From assembly GCA_027257055.1 (NCBI GenBank), contig JAPVLO010000123.1:62001-126000 (forward strand): 64,000 bases of DNA, read 5' to 3'. The first letter of the stretch is position 1. Every line of letters starts with the position of its first letter. This DNA is from Cephalopachus bancanus (lineage: Eukaryota > Chordata > Mammalia > Primates > Tarsiidae). Made by a program: the position numbers and the translations under genes. Shown here one piece after another: positions 1 to 11,777 of the stretch. The notes under the pieces are model-generated. The model made no database searches. It was given only the letters and a program-made list of their open reading frames with translations, and was not told where the DNA came from.

Positions 1-191
1 CCCAGAGGTTTGAGACAGCCTGAACAACTGGGCAAAACCTCATCTCTACATAACATGTTGATGGATGCCTGTGGTTCCAGCTACTTGGCAGACTAAGGCA
101 GAAGGATTGCCTGTGCCCACCAGGTCAAGGGGTACCACTGCACTCTAGCCTGGGCAATAGAATGAGACTCGGACTCAAAAAAATAAAAACA
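1..191 (+). mobile_element. Alu SINE, truncated by the window edge
   Basis: The end of a left monomer and a full right monomer with A-tail (ctcaaaaaaataaaaac) are present. The rest of 1-2661 is CNOT1 intron holding the SINEs listed next and unassigned AT-rich sequence. Confidence 0.85.
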
Positions 192-708
192 ATTTCTGTG
201 TAATGCTGTTTAGCAGTAAATTTTTGTATTCTGTTATAACCAGTCCTTGAGATAAATTTTAAAAAGAAAAACTATTTCTCTATGTTGTTTTCTTAGAATT
301 CCCCATTGAAGATTGTTTTCTGTCATATACAAACATGTATTAAAAGTCTTTATGTCTTGAAAGGGTCACCTTAGAGTAAAACTAAACTGTGATTCTTTGG
401 TTGGAGTTTTTTTTTTTCTTTCAGAAAACTTTGGCAAAGAATGGTTGGAGCTTCAAATGCAAAGTGTATACATATGTAATTTCTTTATATTTCTTTTTCC
501 TTATAACCATGATATGCTTATTTACTTTGTGCCAGTGTTTGTAAATTACCTCCTATAAATTTGTTTCCTTTGCTTTGTGGTTCTTTAAGGAGTCTTAGGC
601 TGCTTTATGAATACCCTTTTTGTAGAACATCTTTTTAATGTAATTTTCAGTCATTTTTGACATCTAGGCCATTCATACCTACTATTGGGATGACTTTAAG
701 AGAGATCT

Positions 709-994
709 TTTTTTTTTGAGTTGGAGTCTCACTCTGTCACCCAGACTGGAGTGCAATGGCTGCTCCCGGCTACCACAGCCTCTACCTGCTGGGCTCTGGC
801 GATCCTTCCGCCTCAGCCTTCCAAGTAGCTGGAACTACAGGCGTGCACTACCAAGCCCGGCTAATTTTTGATTTATTGTAGAGATGAGGTCTCACCAAGT
901 TGCCCAGATAGGTCTCGAACCCGCGGGCTCAGGCAATCCACTCACCTCGGCCTCCCAAAGTGCTGGGATTACAGGCTGAGCCACCGAGCCCGGC
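709..994 (-). mobile_element. Alu SINE, lineage-type
   Basis: This is a full dimer in - orientation, from the poly-T to GAGCCCGGC. It faces the + copy at 1028-1312 across only 33 bases. Confidence 0.92.
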
Positions 995-1027
995 CAAGGG
1001 AGATCTTAAGTTAAGAATTATGCCTGG

Positions 1028-1312
1028 AGCCGGGCTCGGTGGCTCAGCCTGTAATCCCGCACCTTTGGGAGGCTGAGGTAAGTGGATTGCCTGAGCCCGC
1101 GGGTTCGAGACCCACCTGGGCAGCGAGACCTCATCTCTACAATAAATAAAAAAATCAGCCGGGCATGGTAGCACACACCTGTAATTCCGGCTACTTGGAA
1201 GGCTGGGGTGGAAGGATCGCCGGAGCCCAGCAGGTCGAGGCTGCAGTGGCCGGGAGCGGTCACTGCACTCCAGTCTGGGCAACAGAGTGAGACTCCAACT
1301 CAAAAAAAAAAG
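1028..1312 (+). mobile_element. Alu SINE, lineage-type
   Basis: This is a full dimer starting GCCGGGCTCGGTGGC and ending in an A-tail. It is the + arm of the inverted pair with 709-994. Confidence 0.92.
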
Positions 1313-1473
1313 AGAATTATGCTTGGGATAATTGGTTTATACTTGCCGCTTTGTTTCAAGATACTAGAATCTTGGTTATTTATTTTCTATATTGGCAGAG
1401 GTGCTGCCATTGGACTTAAGTAGGGGAAGAGATGGTTCTCAGTGAAGTAATCACACATTTAGAAGTATGTCAT

Positions 1474-1886
1474 GGTCTGGGTACGGTGGCTCAAGCCTGT
1501 AATCCCGGCACTTTGGGAGGCGAAGGTGAGAGGATTGCCTGAGCTCAGGGGTTTGAGACCAGACTGAGCAACATGGCAAGACCTCGCCTCTACAATAAAT
1601 CAAAAAGTTATCTGGGCAGCCAGGCTCGGTGGCTCAGCCTGTAATCCCACATCTTGGGAGGCTGAGGTGAGTGAATTGCCTGAGCCCACAGGTTCGCGAC
1701 CCTCCTGGGCAACTTGGTGAGACCTCATCTCTACAATAAGTCAAAAAATTAGCCGGGTGTGGTAGCACGCGCCTGCAGTTCCAGCTACCTGGAAGACTGA
1801 GGCAGAAGGATCGCCTGAGCCCAGCAGGTCAAGGCTGCCATCCTGGGTGACAGAGTGAGACTCCGACTCAAAAAAAAAAAAAAAGA
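1474..1886 (+). mobile_element. Two Alu SINEs, one and a half copies
   Basis: A left monomer (1474-1617) abuts a full dimer (1619-1886) in the same orientation. This may be an insertion in the A-rich linker of the older copy with loss of its right half. Confidence 0.8.
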
Positions 1887-2661
1887 GGTATGTTACGAAC
1901 TGAAGGTTGGAGGACCCTGCTTGTAGAGCCAGATTATTTTGAATATTAGGAATTGACCGTTCTAAATCTCCTAAAACAACAGAAAGATTCAAGTGACTTT
2001 TGGAGTTTGTAAGTAGAATACCTCGATTGAATTTCAGATTTAATTTCGCTGTTTGGATAAAGTATCAAATATACGAGGTGGGGAACCCAAAAACCCCAGA
2101 ATTTATTTATTTAAAAAATTGTGTTTTTATTCTTACATGTTTGAACTTCAGTTACCTTCAAAGTACTCTCTATTTGATGCTCAAAACAGTTTTCAAACTT
2201 GTCAATTTTGATACCTTTTAGTGCTTCTGCTTACTTGTTTCGCCTCTTCCACATGGTCATAACATATGCTTTGAGGATTTTTTTCATCCTGGGAAACTAA
2301 CAATGTCACTCAGGGTGAGATGGGGTGAATAGAGAGGGTGGGGCATGAGGATCATGCTGTTTTTGGTCAAAAAACTGCTGAATACTTAGTACATTGTGGG
2401 CAGGTTGTTTGTGTAAATCACGGATCATGAAATGGGCAAATCCATTGAATCTCCAGACAAATTCACTGAAGCGGAACACAGCCTCTAACAACAATGCTAA
2501 GTTGGTACACTGATGTTCATGACTTCCTAGAACACTTAGTGGGGTAACCCTCTGCTACAGGGTGCCCACCTTCCAAACAGTGAGTATGGAATTTTTTTTG
2601 GTTCCCCCTCATATGCTATATAGTTGTTCATTAAACTTTGAACTAATTTTGTCTTTTTTAG

Positions 2662-2832
2662 AACCCGAGTTTGAATTTCAAGGAAGTAACTTATGAACTG
2701 GATCATCCTGGATTTCAAATTCGTGACAGTAAAGGACTTCATAATGTGGTTTATGGCATTCAGAGGGGTTTGGGTATGGAAGTATTCCCGGTAGACCTCA
2801 TATATAGACCTTGGAAACATGCAGAAGGCCAG
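2662..2832 (+). CDS. CNOT1: CNOT1 coding exon, residues 349-405
   Basis: The first CNOT1 exon in the window starts after a tttttag acceptor with NPSLNFKEV and ends HAEGQ before gtaagt. It is 171 nt long and in phase 0 at both ends. It belongs to the N-terminal HEAT-repeat region that contacts CNOT10 and CNOT11. The residues agree with the human protein as I recall it. Confidence 0.97.
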
Positions 2833-3258
2833 GTAAGTGAGTGCTATTTGGCTACAGAGAAGGGGAATAAAATAATGACTTATTCTTTATGTAGAGCCAT
2901 CTTTTTGTTGATTGAAATATCCTTTTAAAGGAGAGTTTATATAAATTGGAAGACCAGGGCTCGTTATAAATATTGAAAGAATACTATATTTTCAGGAATG
3001 GTCAGATTCCATTGAGGTATAGTAGTCAAGCTGTTTTTCCAGTAGTTCATTGATGTTTGTCTACAAAACCATCTCATTATGACCCTTTCATCTGTCTGAA
3101 TTGTGTGCTGTTTTCAAAGGGCAAATAATTAAGATTCTAAAAGGGAAGTTGTCATTCCAATTACCTAAGATTGAGTCAGGCTGATGAAAATTTCCAGGTT
3201 TTTATAGAATGCAAAATCATTTGTGGTGGTGAGGCAAAATTTTCTTCTTTTGTTTCAG

Positions 3259-3386
3259 CTCTCCTTTATTCAGCATTCCCTTATAAATCCAGAAATCTTC
3301 TGTTTTGCTGACTATCCCTGCCATACTGTTGCCACTGATATTTTGAAAGCACCACCAGAGGATGACAATCGAGAAATTGCCACATG
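3259..3386 (+). CDS. CNOT1: CNOT1 coding exon, residues 406-448
   Basis: The exon starts LSFIQHSL after tgtttcag and ends IAT plus two bases of a split Trp codon (TG|G) before gtaaac. It is 128 nt long and part of the N-terminal HEAT array. Confidence 0.97.
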
Positions 3387-3539
3387 GTAAACACTCTCCT
3401 CTTGCTTTTTAAAAAAGTGTCACTTTTTTGAAATATAAAATTAATAGTGATTATAAGTGTAATTTTGTAGTGAGCCGAGTACACAACTACTGGAAATATA
3501 ATTAAATGAAACAGTATTTTTAGTGGTCCTACTTAACCT

Positions 3540-4026
3540 TTTTGAGTCAGTATCTCACTCTGTCACCAAGTCTAGAGTGTAGTGTCATGGTCATGGCTCA
3601 CTGCAACTTCACACTTATTTTAGTGGTGTGTCCTTTTCCTAACATTGGATTTGCAAAGCTTGGTTGATTTTGTTTTTTTCATGTTGAGTCTAATGTGTAT
3701 AGTAATATTTCTTCATTTTATTTTAATAATAAAAGCCTCTTCTTTTGAATTGGAGTCTCACTCTGTCGCCCAGCCTGGAGTGGAGTGGCATGCTCACGGC
3801 CACCCCAGCATTGACCTGCGGGGCTCCGACAATCCTTCTGCCTCACCCTTCTAAGTAGCTGGAACCACAGACACATGCCACCATGCCCAGCTAGTTTTTG
3901 TGATTTATTGTAGAGAGGAGGTCTCACCAAGTTGCGTAGGCTGATCTCAAACCCTCGGGCTCAGGCAATCCTCTCGCCTTGGCCTCCCAAAGTGCTGGGA
4001 TTACAGGCTGAGCCACTGCACCCAGC
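3540..4026 (-). mobile_element. Alu fragment and full Alu SINE
   Basis: A right-monomer fragment lies at 3540-3612 and a full dimer at 3738-4026, both in - orientation. Confidence 0.85.
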
Positions 4027-4092
4027 CCTCTTTCTTTCTTTCTTTTTTTTAAAGCCTGAAATGTCATTATCAAGCTACTAAATAAGAATTCC

Positions 4093-4389
4093 TCTGGGCG
4101 TGGTGGCTCACACCTATAATCTTAGCACTATGGGAGGCCAGCGGGGCGGGGGGGGGGAGAGGAGGGGGTTGGGGGGTGCTTGAGTCTAGGAGTTTGAGAC
4201 CAAGCTGGACAACACAGTGATACCCTGTCACTACAAAAAATAAAAAAATTAGTTGGGTATGGTGGTATGCCTATAGTCTTAAATACTAGGGAGGCTGAGA
4301 CTGGAGGATTGCTTGAGCCCAGGAACTTGAGGTTGCTCTGAACTGTGATTATGCCTGGGGTGACAGTGAGACCCTGTCTTCCCAAAAGA
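4093..4389 (+). mobile_element. Old Alu (AluJ-like) with a G-rich expansion
   Basis: This diverged dimer has the ancestral linker and right monomer. Its left monomer is interrupted at about 4139-4179 by a G-rich tract that is not part of Alu. Confidence 0.85.
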
Positions 4390-4543
4390 ACCACAAGAAA
4401 CAGTTCCTTAATATAGCTAGTTTTCTTCATTTCTGTTTCCTAAATTGATTCAACAATGTCTTTTAGAGGTTTGTATGACTGCGAATTCAGACAAGATCCA
4501 CATAGTTTCTTTCATTCTGGTAAATCTCTCTGGATTGATTGAT

Positions 4544-5225
4544 TCGTTGAAGAGAGGTGGTCTCTCTGTGTTGCCTAGGCTGGTCTTGAACCCTGGGTTC
4601 AAGCAGTTCCTTTGCCTAGGCCTCCCAAAGTACTGGGATTACAGATGTGAGCCACTGTGCCTGGCATTTTTATTTTTCTTGAGTTGAGGTCTGACTCTAT
4701 TACCCCGACTGGAATGCAGTGGCATGATCATGGTCACTGCAGTCCTTCCACCTCAGCTTTTAAGTAGCTGAGACTATGGATGCATGCCACCATGTAGACC
4801 TGGCTAATTTTTTTTGTTTTTTGTTTTTTGTTTTGTGGTACAGATGAGTTCTCACTATGTTGCCTGGGCTGATCTTGAACCCCTGAGCTCAGGCATCCTC
4901 TCACCTCTACCTCTCAAAGTGCTGGGATTACAGACGTGAGTCACAGCACTTGGCTTTTCTTCTTTTTTTGTTGTTTTTGTTTTTGGGTTGGAGTCTCACT
5001 CTGTCATCCAGACTGCAGGGCAGTGGCATGCCTTTTGGCCACCACAGACTCAACCTGCTGGGCTCCGGCGATCCTTCCGCCTCAGCCTTCCAGGTAGCCA
5101 GAACTATAGGTATGCGCTACCACGCCCAGCTAAGTTTTGATTTATTGTAGAGACGAGGTCTTGCCAGATTGCCTAGGCTGGTCTCGGACATGCGAGCTCA
5201 GACGATCCACTCGCCTCAGCTTCTT
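4544..5225 (-). mobile_element. Three Alu SINEs in tandem
   Basis: A left-monomer fragment (4544-4665), an old dimer (4672-4955) and a lineage-type copy (4964-5225) truncated in its left monomer follow one another in - orientation. Confidence 0.82.
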
Positions 5226-5500
5226 ATTTTTTTTTGCTAAAATAAATTTATTTTTTGCCATTGATTTGATGGAGAAATATATCATTTATCCTCCTGTCTA
5301 CCCCATGTTATTATGGTGTTAACTGTTTCCTCGTGGTGATTAGTTTGTTCTCTGTCCCTATGTTTTTCATGGATTAAGAATAGAGTTAGAGCTTTGAGGG
5401 TCAATGAAAGTCAGAACAATTCTTAGAGGGTGCTGTGGACTTTAGACTTGCATCACATTCAGAGGCACCTAAGTTGTAACTTTGCAGTACTAAAGTGAAC

Positions 5501-5790
5501 TTTTTTTTTTCTTTTGGAGTCAGAGTCTTACTCTGTCGCCCAGGCTGGAGTGCAGTAGCACACTCCCAGGCACCACAGCCTCTACCTGCTGGGCTCAGGT
5601 GATCCTTACACTTCAGCCTTCCAAGTAACTGGAACTACAGGCATGCGTCACCACACCCAGCTAATTTTTTGGTAGGGATAAGGTCTCGCCAAGTTGCCCA
5701 GGCTGGTCTCGAACCCGTGGGTTCAGGCAATCCTCTCACCTCACCCTCCCAAAGTGCTAGGATTATAGGCATGAACCACTACAAGTGACT
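5501..5790 (-). mobile_element. Alu SINE
   Basis: A full - orientation dimer ends 131 bases before the exon at 5922. Confidence 0.88.
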
Positions 5791-5921
5791 GAATTATTTT
5801 CAAATTTTCAAACATGGCAGCAACTTGGTTTTGTCCTTAGAGCTGGTTTCACTTGTTTTTGATAATTAATTTGGTGTATTTGGATTTCATTGATAGAGCA
5901 TCTTTCTTCCATTTTTGTTAG

Positions 5922-6162
5922 GAAGAGCTTGGATTTGATTGAATCTCTGCTGAGGCTCGCAGAGGTTGGGCAATATGAGCAAGTCAAACAACTCTTCAGC
6001 TTCCCTATCAAACACTGTCCAGACATGCTGGTATTGGCCTTACTACAAATTAACACCTCCTGGCATACTTTACGCCATGAACTCATCTCCACTCTGATGC
6101 CAATTTTCCTTGGAAACCATCCTAACTCGGCTATTATTTTGCACTATGCATGGCATGGACAG
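5922..6162 (+). CDS. CNOT1: CNOT1 coding exon, residues 448-528
   Basis: The exon completes the split Trp codon, then reads [12 protein letters not shown], and ends HYAWHGQ before gtaaga. It is 241 nt long. The amphipathic helical repeats fit the N-terminal HEAT domain. Confidence 0.97.
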
Positions 6163-6248
6163 GTAAGACATGACCATGAGCTTATTATTTCCTCATCTGA
6201 ATTATTGACTTTCTTTTGAGTGTTGAAGATGTTCAACTAGAGAAATTT

Positions 6249-6545
6249 CTTTTTTTTTTTTTTCTTGGGAGTTGGAGTCTCACTCTGTCGCCCAGACTGG
6301 AGTGCAGTGGCCACTCCCAGCCACCGCAGCCTCGACCTGCTGGGCTCCGGCGATCCTTCCGCCTCAGCCTTCCAAGTAACTGGAGCTACAGGCACGCGCT
6401 ACCACGCCCGGCTAATTTTTGATTTCTTGTAGAGATGAGGGCTCACCAAGCTGCCCAGGCGGGTCTCGAACCCGCGGGCTCAGGCAGTCTACTCACCTCA
6501 GCCTCCCAAAGCGCGGGATTACAGGCTGAGCCACCGAGCCCAGCT
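6249..6545 (-). mobile_element. Alu SINE, lineage-type, young
   Basis: This full dimer is close to the family consensus (ccgcgggctcaggcag) and is flanked by gaaattt repeats that look like a short target-site duplication. Confidence 0.9.
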
Positions 6546-6687
6546 GAAATTTATTTTCAGTGTTTGAATTATTATGACTTTTTGGACAAGTCATATTGTC
6601 AGACTCGTTTTATCTTTTATAATTGTGAGCATCATAAAATCTCAAAAGCAAGGAGACAAGATAATTTAGTATTAAGAAAGCTTTGTT

Positions 6688-6994
6688 AGCCAGGTGCGGT
6701 GGCTCACACCTATAATCCCAGCACTTTTGGAGGCTGAAGTGAGAGGATTGCCTGAGCCTGTGGGTACAAGATCAGCCTGGGCAACTTGGTGAGACCTCAT
6801 CTTTTTTAAATAAAAAAAAATCAGCTGGTCATGGTGGCACTTGCCTGTAGTTCCAGCTACTTGGAAGGCTGAGGCGGGAAGAATCACCTGAGCCCAGCAG
6901 GTAGAGGCTGCGGTGGCCAGGAGCATGCCATTACCCTCCAGCCTGAGTGACAGAGTGAGGCTCCAACTCAGAAATTAAAAAAAAAAAAAAAAAA
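6688..6994 (+). mobile_element. Alu SINE
   Basis: A full + dimer with an 18-base A-tail lies near the - copy at 6249-6545, forming a second inverted pair. Confidence 0.9.
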
Positions 6995-7032
6995 GTTTTG
7001 TGTTCCTAGAGAACCAACATCCTTTTTTAAAA

Positions 7033-7632
7033 TTTTATTTTTTTTATTTTTTTTTATTTTTGAGTTGGAGTCTTACTCTGTCGCCCAGACTGGAGTGCAG
7101 TGGCCGCTCCCGGCCACCGCAGCCTCAACCTGCTGGGCTCTGGTGATACTTCCGCCTCAGCCTTCCAAGTAGCCAGAATTACAGGCATGCGCTACCACAC
7201 CCGGCTGATTTTTTGATTTATTGTAGAGATGAGGTCTCACCGCCCAGGCGAGTCTCGAACCCGCGGGCTCAGGCAATCCACTCACCTCAGCCTCCCAAAG
7301 GCGTAGGATTACAGCCTGAGCCACTGAGCCCGGTTCTTTTTTTAAATTTTTGAGTTGAAGTCTCATTCTGTTTCCCAGGCTGGAGTGCAGTGGCACTCTC
7401 ACGGCCACCGTAGCCTTGACCTGCTGGGCTCAGGCCATCCTGCTACCTCAGCCTTCCAAGTAGCTGGAACTACAGGAGTGTGCCACCACACCAGGCTAAT
7501 TTTTGTATGTATTGTAGAGACAAGGTCTTGCCACGTTGCCCAGGCTGGTCTCGAACTCATGGGCTCAGACCGTCCTCTCCCCTTCACCTCTCAAAGTGCC
7601 GGGATTACAGGTGTGAGCCACCATGCCCAGCT
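7033..7632 (-). mobile_element. Two adjacent Alu SINEs
   Basis: Full dimers at 7033-7335 and 7337-7632, both -, the first of the lineage type and the second older. Confidence 0.9.
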
Positions 7633-7925
7633 CCAACAGAGGGCAACTAATGTCACTGTTTAACAGTAAGCAAGAGAAGATGAAAAATAACATTGTTTTC
7701 TAGTTTACCTAAATACAGTATTTAAATTTATTTTAGATTTTGCTGAAATACCTTTTAAGCCCTTATACTTTTTACCTTGATTTTGTAGAGGTTTTGACAA
7801 ATATTTTGTCTACTAATTTTTCTTTTTTTTTTCTTAATGCCTACATTTTTAACATGATAAATGCAGAAACTTGGTGGGGCAAAAGTAGTCATCTTCCTCT
7901 TTATAACAAGTGCCCTCTCTGACTA

Positions 7926-8425
7926 CTACTTTTTTATTTTTTTGAGTCAGGGCCTCATTCTGTTGCCCTGGCTTGAGCTCAGTTGCATAATTATGCCTCA
8001 CTGCAACCTCGGCCTCCTGGGCTCAAACAATTCACCACCTCAGCCTCCCAAATAGCTGGAAGCGGCCACTGCAGCCTCGACCTGCTGGGCTCTAGCGATC
8101 CTTCCGCCTCAGCCTTCCAAGTGGCTGGAACTACAGGAGTATGCCACCACGCCAGGCTAATTTTTTGGTGTATTGTAGAGACAAGGTCTTGCCAAGTTGC
8201 CGAGGTGGGTCTTGAACCCGTGGGCTCAGGCAATTCACTCACCTCGGCCTCCCAAGTGTGCGGGATTACAGACTGAGCCACCGAGCCTGACTGTTTTTTA
8301 TTTTTTTTAGTGGCGAGGTCTTACTGTGTTGCCCAGGCTTGTCTGAAACTCCTAGGCTCAAGCAGTCCTCCCACCTCAGCCTCCAGAAGTGCTGGGATTA
8401 CAGGTCTGAGCCACCACACCAGGCT
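7926..8425 (-). mobile_element. Composite Alu with a younger core
   Basis: An old right monomer (7926-8060) switches at a shared CAAATAGCTGG site into a younger copy lacking its A-tail (8062-8292), then back to an old left monomer (8293-8425). Confidence 0.75.
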
Positions 8426-8428
8426 TTC

Positions 8429-8679
8429 TTTTGGTTTTGTTTTCTGTTTTGCTTTTTAAAAGAGACAGAGTCTTGCTCTGATGCCTATAGTGGAATGCTG
8501 TGGTATGATCATAGCTCACTGCAGCATTGACCTCCTGCCTCAACCATGTAATTTTTTTTGTAGAGGTGAGTTCTTACTATGTTGCCCAGGCTAGTCTCCA
8601 ACTCCTAGCCTCATGTAGTTCTCATGCCTGGGCTTTGCAGCATTCTGAGATTCTAGGCCTGGGTCACCACCGCACATGG
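8429..8679 (-). mobile_element. Old Alu SINE
   Basis: A diverged - dimer. The sequence from 8680 to 8972 is unassigned AT-rich intron. Confidence 0.8.
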
Positions 8680-8983
8680 TCCTTTTTTCTTTAAACATTT
8701 TTATAGTAATATGCAGCTGCTCTTAAAATTAATTGTGTAAGACTCCTTATTTAATAATTTTTAGGAAGGTAAGAACTCTTTATTTATAAATGAAAAATTT
8801 AGCTTTAGTTCTCTAATTCACTCAGCTTCTCTTCCTTTTCTAGATACTCAATTAACATGATAGAGTTACGATTTACAAAATGTCTGACAAACATGTAACC
8901 AGCTATTTATAGCCTAGACTAGGCATTCTTTTCTTTCTCATCATTGCTGTGAGATAGGACAGACAGCTAGGAAAGGAGCTGCA

Positions 8984-9401
8984 GCCAATCTCGGTGGCTC
9001 AGCCTGTAATCCCGCTCTTTGGGAGGCTGAGGTGAGTGGATTGCCTGAGCCTGCGGGTTCGAGACCCACCTGGGCAGGCGAGACATCATCTCTACAATAA
9101 ATCAAAAACTTAGCCGGGCGTGGTAGCACGTGTCTGTAATTCTGGGTACTTGGAAGGCTGAGCCGGAAGGATTGCTGGAGCCCAGCAGGTCAAGGCTACA
9201 GTGACCGGGAGCGACCACTGCACTCCGGTCTGGGCGACAGAGTGAGACTCCAACTCAAAAAAAAAAAGAATGCAATCATCTTGGAAGGCTGAGGTGGAAG
9301 GATCTCTGGAGCCCAGCAGGTCGAGGCTGTGGTTGCCGGGAGCGACCACTGCACTCCAGTCTGGGCGACAGAGTGAGACTCCAACTCAAAAAAAAATAAA
9401 A
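8984..9401 (+). mobile_element. Three-part Alu SINE with target-site duplication
   Basis: Left monomer, right monomer and a second partial right monomer (9282-9401) lie between perfect copies of AAAGGAGCTGCA at 8972-8983 and 9402-9413. The whole 418-bp unit therefore appears to have inserted once. Confidence 0.8.
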
Positions 9402-9520
9402 AAAGGAGCTGCATCTGCTCGATCCTGCTTGAATACTTGTTCTGCTTGGATCACTTGCCACTCTAGGATAGTAACTAGAATATGATTTAGATATAGCAAT
9501 AGTAATTGCCTTGCTGTCCT

Positions 9521-9812
9521 TTCTTTTTTTTTGAGTCACAATCTCACTCGGTTGTCCAGGCTTGAGGCTGGAGTGCAGTGGCACACTCATGGCCACTGCA
9601 GCCTTGACCTGCTGGGCTCAGGCAATCCTTCCACAGACCTCCAGGTAGTGAACCACAGGTGCATGCCACCACACCCAGCTAATTTTTTGATTTATTGTAG
9701 AGATGAGGTCTCTCCATGTTGCCCAGTCTGTTCTCATCTGTGGGCTCAAGGCAGTTCTTTTGTCTCTGCCTTCCAAAGTGCTGGGATTATAGGCATGAGC
9801 CTCTGTTCCCAG
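9521..9812 (-). mobile_element. Alu SINE
   Basis: A full - dimer with a small deletion in the right monomer. From 9813 to 10394 the intron is unique, with no gene seen. Confidence 0.87.
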
Positions 9813-10394
9813 CTGCTGTCTCTTCTATGAGACATACTCACTGAGTTCTAACTGTGTGTTTATATCATTCAAGTCATTTTTGAAATCTAGACTACCTAGC
9901 TTCTGGTTAAAAAAGGAAAAGAATAATTACCAGAACAACCAAACATTTCTATTTCTGGAAATAGCCAGATTTAGAATATGCATAGTATGCCACTCCCAGA
10001 AATAGTGGTACAACAGTACACACCAGTAATTTGTGATTTAATTTTAAGGAATTAATATAAACTCGGTGTTACCTCATGTTCACATCATTACATCATATCC
10101 TGTTTCTAACTTTATTTTTGAAAGTGTATATGCAGACTTATATTGGACAAATAAGTTTGTTGAATGTATGACCCAAGTTTAGGAGTGAGCTTCATTTGGA
10201 AGGTATGGCAATAACTTGGCTTTCCCATAAAGAATGTCATGGCAATTGCTTAGAGTTTGAGGCCTGAGCTTAATGTCTGCATAGATATATTTGGTTTTTA
10301 CATAAGTACAAGTAAAATCAGATGAGCATTTGTAATAGCATCTATCATAATGCTTAGCCATATTGCTAATTAACTTTTTCACTTCTTTTCTTAG

Positions 10395-10514
10395 GGACAG
10401 TCTCCCTCAATCCGCCAGCTTATCATGCATGCAATGGCAGAGTGGTACATGAGAGGAGAGCAGTATGACCAGGCCAAATTGTCTCGAATACTTGATGTAG
10501 CCCAGGACTTGAAG
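10395..10514 (+). CDS. CNOT1: CNOT1 coding exon, residues 529-568
   Basis: This 40-codon exon runs from GQSPSIRQL to VAQDLK, between ttcttag and gtgact. It is phase 0 at both ends and lies in the N-terminal HEAT region. The donor's fifth base is C (gtgact), so it is slightly weak. Confidence 0.97.
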
Positions 10515-10959
10515 GTGACTTCAGAGGGACAGAATGACACTGGTTTATTTACTAATGATAAAACGTAAACTTTTACATGACAAAGAAGCCTTATGAATAA
10601 TTCACATGTAACTAGCTCTTTGGTAGAATGAGTTGAGATTTAAGGTTTTGCCTTGTAATTCTAAAAGGATGGGAAGGAGAGTGATTTTATTTTAATTGGT
10701 TTTCTGTGTGTTACAAGGCTGTTTTAAAGTGATACTTGAGCTTTTCCTCTGGGTAATCTGTGAGATGTAATTTCTAGAGAAACCGTGTATACGTCTTCCC
10801 TTTAGCAACTTCAGGATCAACAGGATCTTCTGATAAATAGCTTGACTTCATTTAATCAAACACTAGGTGCATTAATACTGGTTTTGCTTAGGTTATATTA
10901 AGCCTGTGTTCTGATTTTTAAAAATGGATAAGGGTAATTATTTATTTATTCATTTATTA

Positions 10960-11239
10960 TTTTATTGAGTCAGAATCTCACCCTGTCGTCCAAACTGGAG
11001 TACCATGGCTACCACAGCCTCAACTTGCGGGGCTCAGATGATCCCTTCCACCTTAACCTTCCAAGTAGCTGGAACTGCAGGCATGCACCACCACACCTGG
11101 CTGATGTTTGATTTATTGTAGAGACGAGGTCTCACCAAGAAGTTGCCCACACTGGTCTCAAACCCATAGACTCAGGAAATCCTCTCGCCTCTGCCTCCCA
11201 AAGTGCTGGAATTACAGGCGTGAGCCACCATGCCTGGCT
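10960..11239 (-). mobile_element. Alu SINE
   Basis: A - dimer ending 88 bases before the exon at 11328. Confidence 0.87.
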
Positions 11240-11327
11240 TTATAAAAGCAAGAAGTAGAAAGTAGGACAAATAGATAGTAACTTAATTGCTTGACTTGTC
11301 ATTTCTAATATGATTTTTTTCTTACAG

Positions 11328-11450
11328 GCCTTGTCAATGCTGCTAAATGGTACTCCATTTGCCTTTGTTATTGACCTTGCTGCACTTGCTTCACGTCGTG
11401 AATACCTCAAACTTGACAAGTGGCTCACGGATAAAATTCGAGAGCATGGG
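11328..11450 (+). CDS. CNOT1: CNOT1 coding exon, residues 569-609 with an LXXLL motif
   Basis: This 41-codon exon opens [10 protein letters not shown], so the LSMLL motif at residues 570-574 is present. LXXLL motifs have been proposed to mediate nuclear-receptor contacts of CNOT1. The exon ends KIREHG before gtaagc. Confidence 0.97.
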
Positions 11451-11625
11451 GTAAGCAGAATTTTTAAATTTATTCTCTTAAAGTTTGGTGATGAAAATGG
11501 CTAAAGAAACAACTTTTAAAAATGGCAATGATTATATTATGTATTTTGGATTTTAGTCATAGTGATTAGTTAGTTATCTTTAGTTTGAAATTTCAAATAT
11601 ACTGAAAGACTTTTCTCTATTTCAG

Positions 11626-11777
11626 GAGCCTTTTATCCAGGCATGTATGACTTTTTTAAAGAGACGGTGCCCTTCTATCTTGGGTGGACTTGCCCCAGAG
11701 AAAGACCAGCCCAAGAGTGCTCAACTTCCTCCAGAGACTCTGGCGACAATGTTGGCTTGTCTACAGGCTTGTGCGGG
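11626..11777 (+). CDS. CNOT1: CNOT1 coding exon, residues 610-660
   Basis: The exon starts [10 protein letters not shown] after ttcag and ends LQACA plus GG of a split Gly codon before gtaaga. It is 152 nt long, near the end of the N-terminal HEAT domain. Confidence 0.97.

Noticed and set aside
3178..3190. CTGATGA near the 3' end of an intron, possible C box
   Set aside because: The first base is not a purine and no downstream D box precedes the exon.
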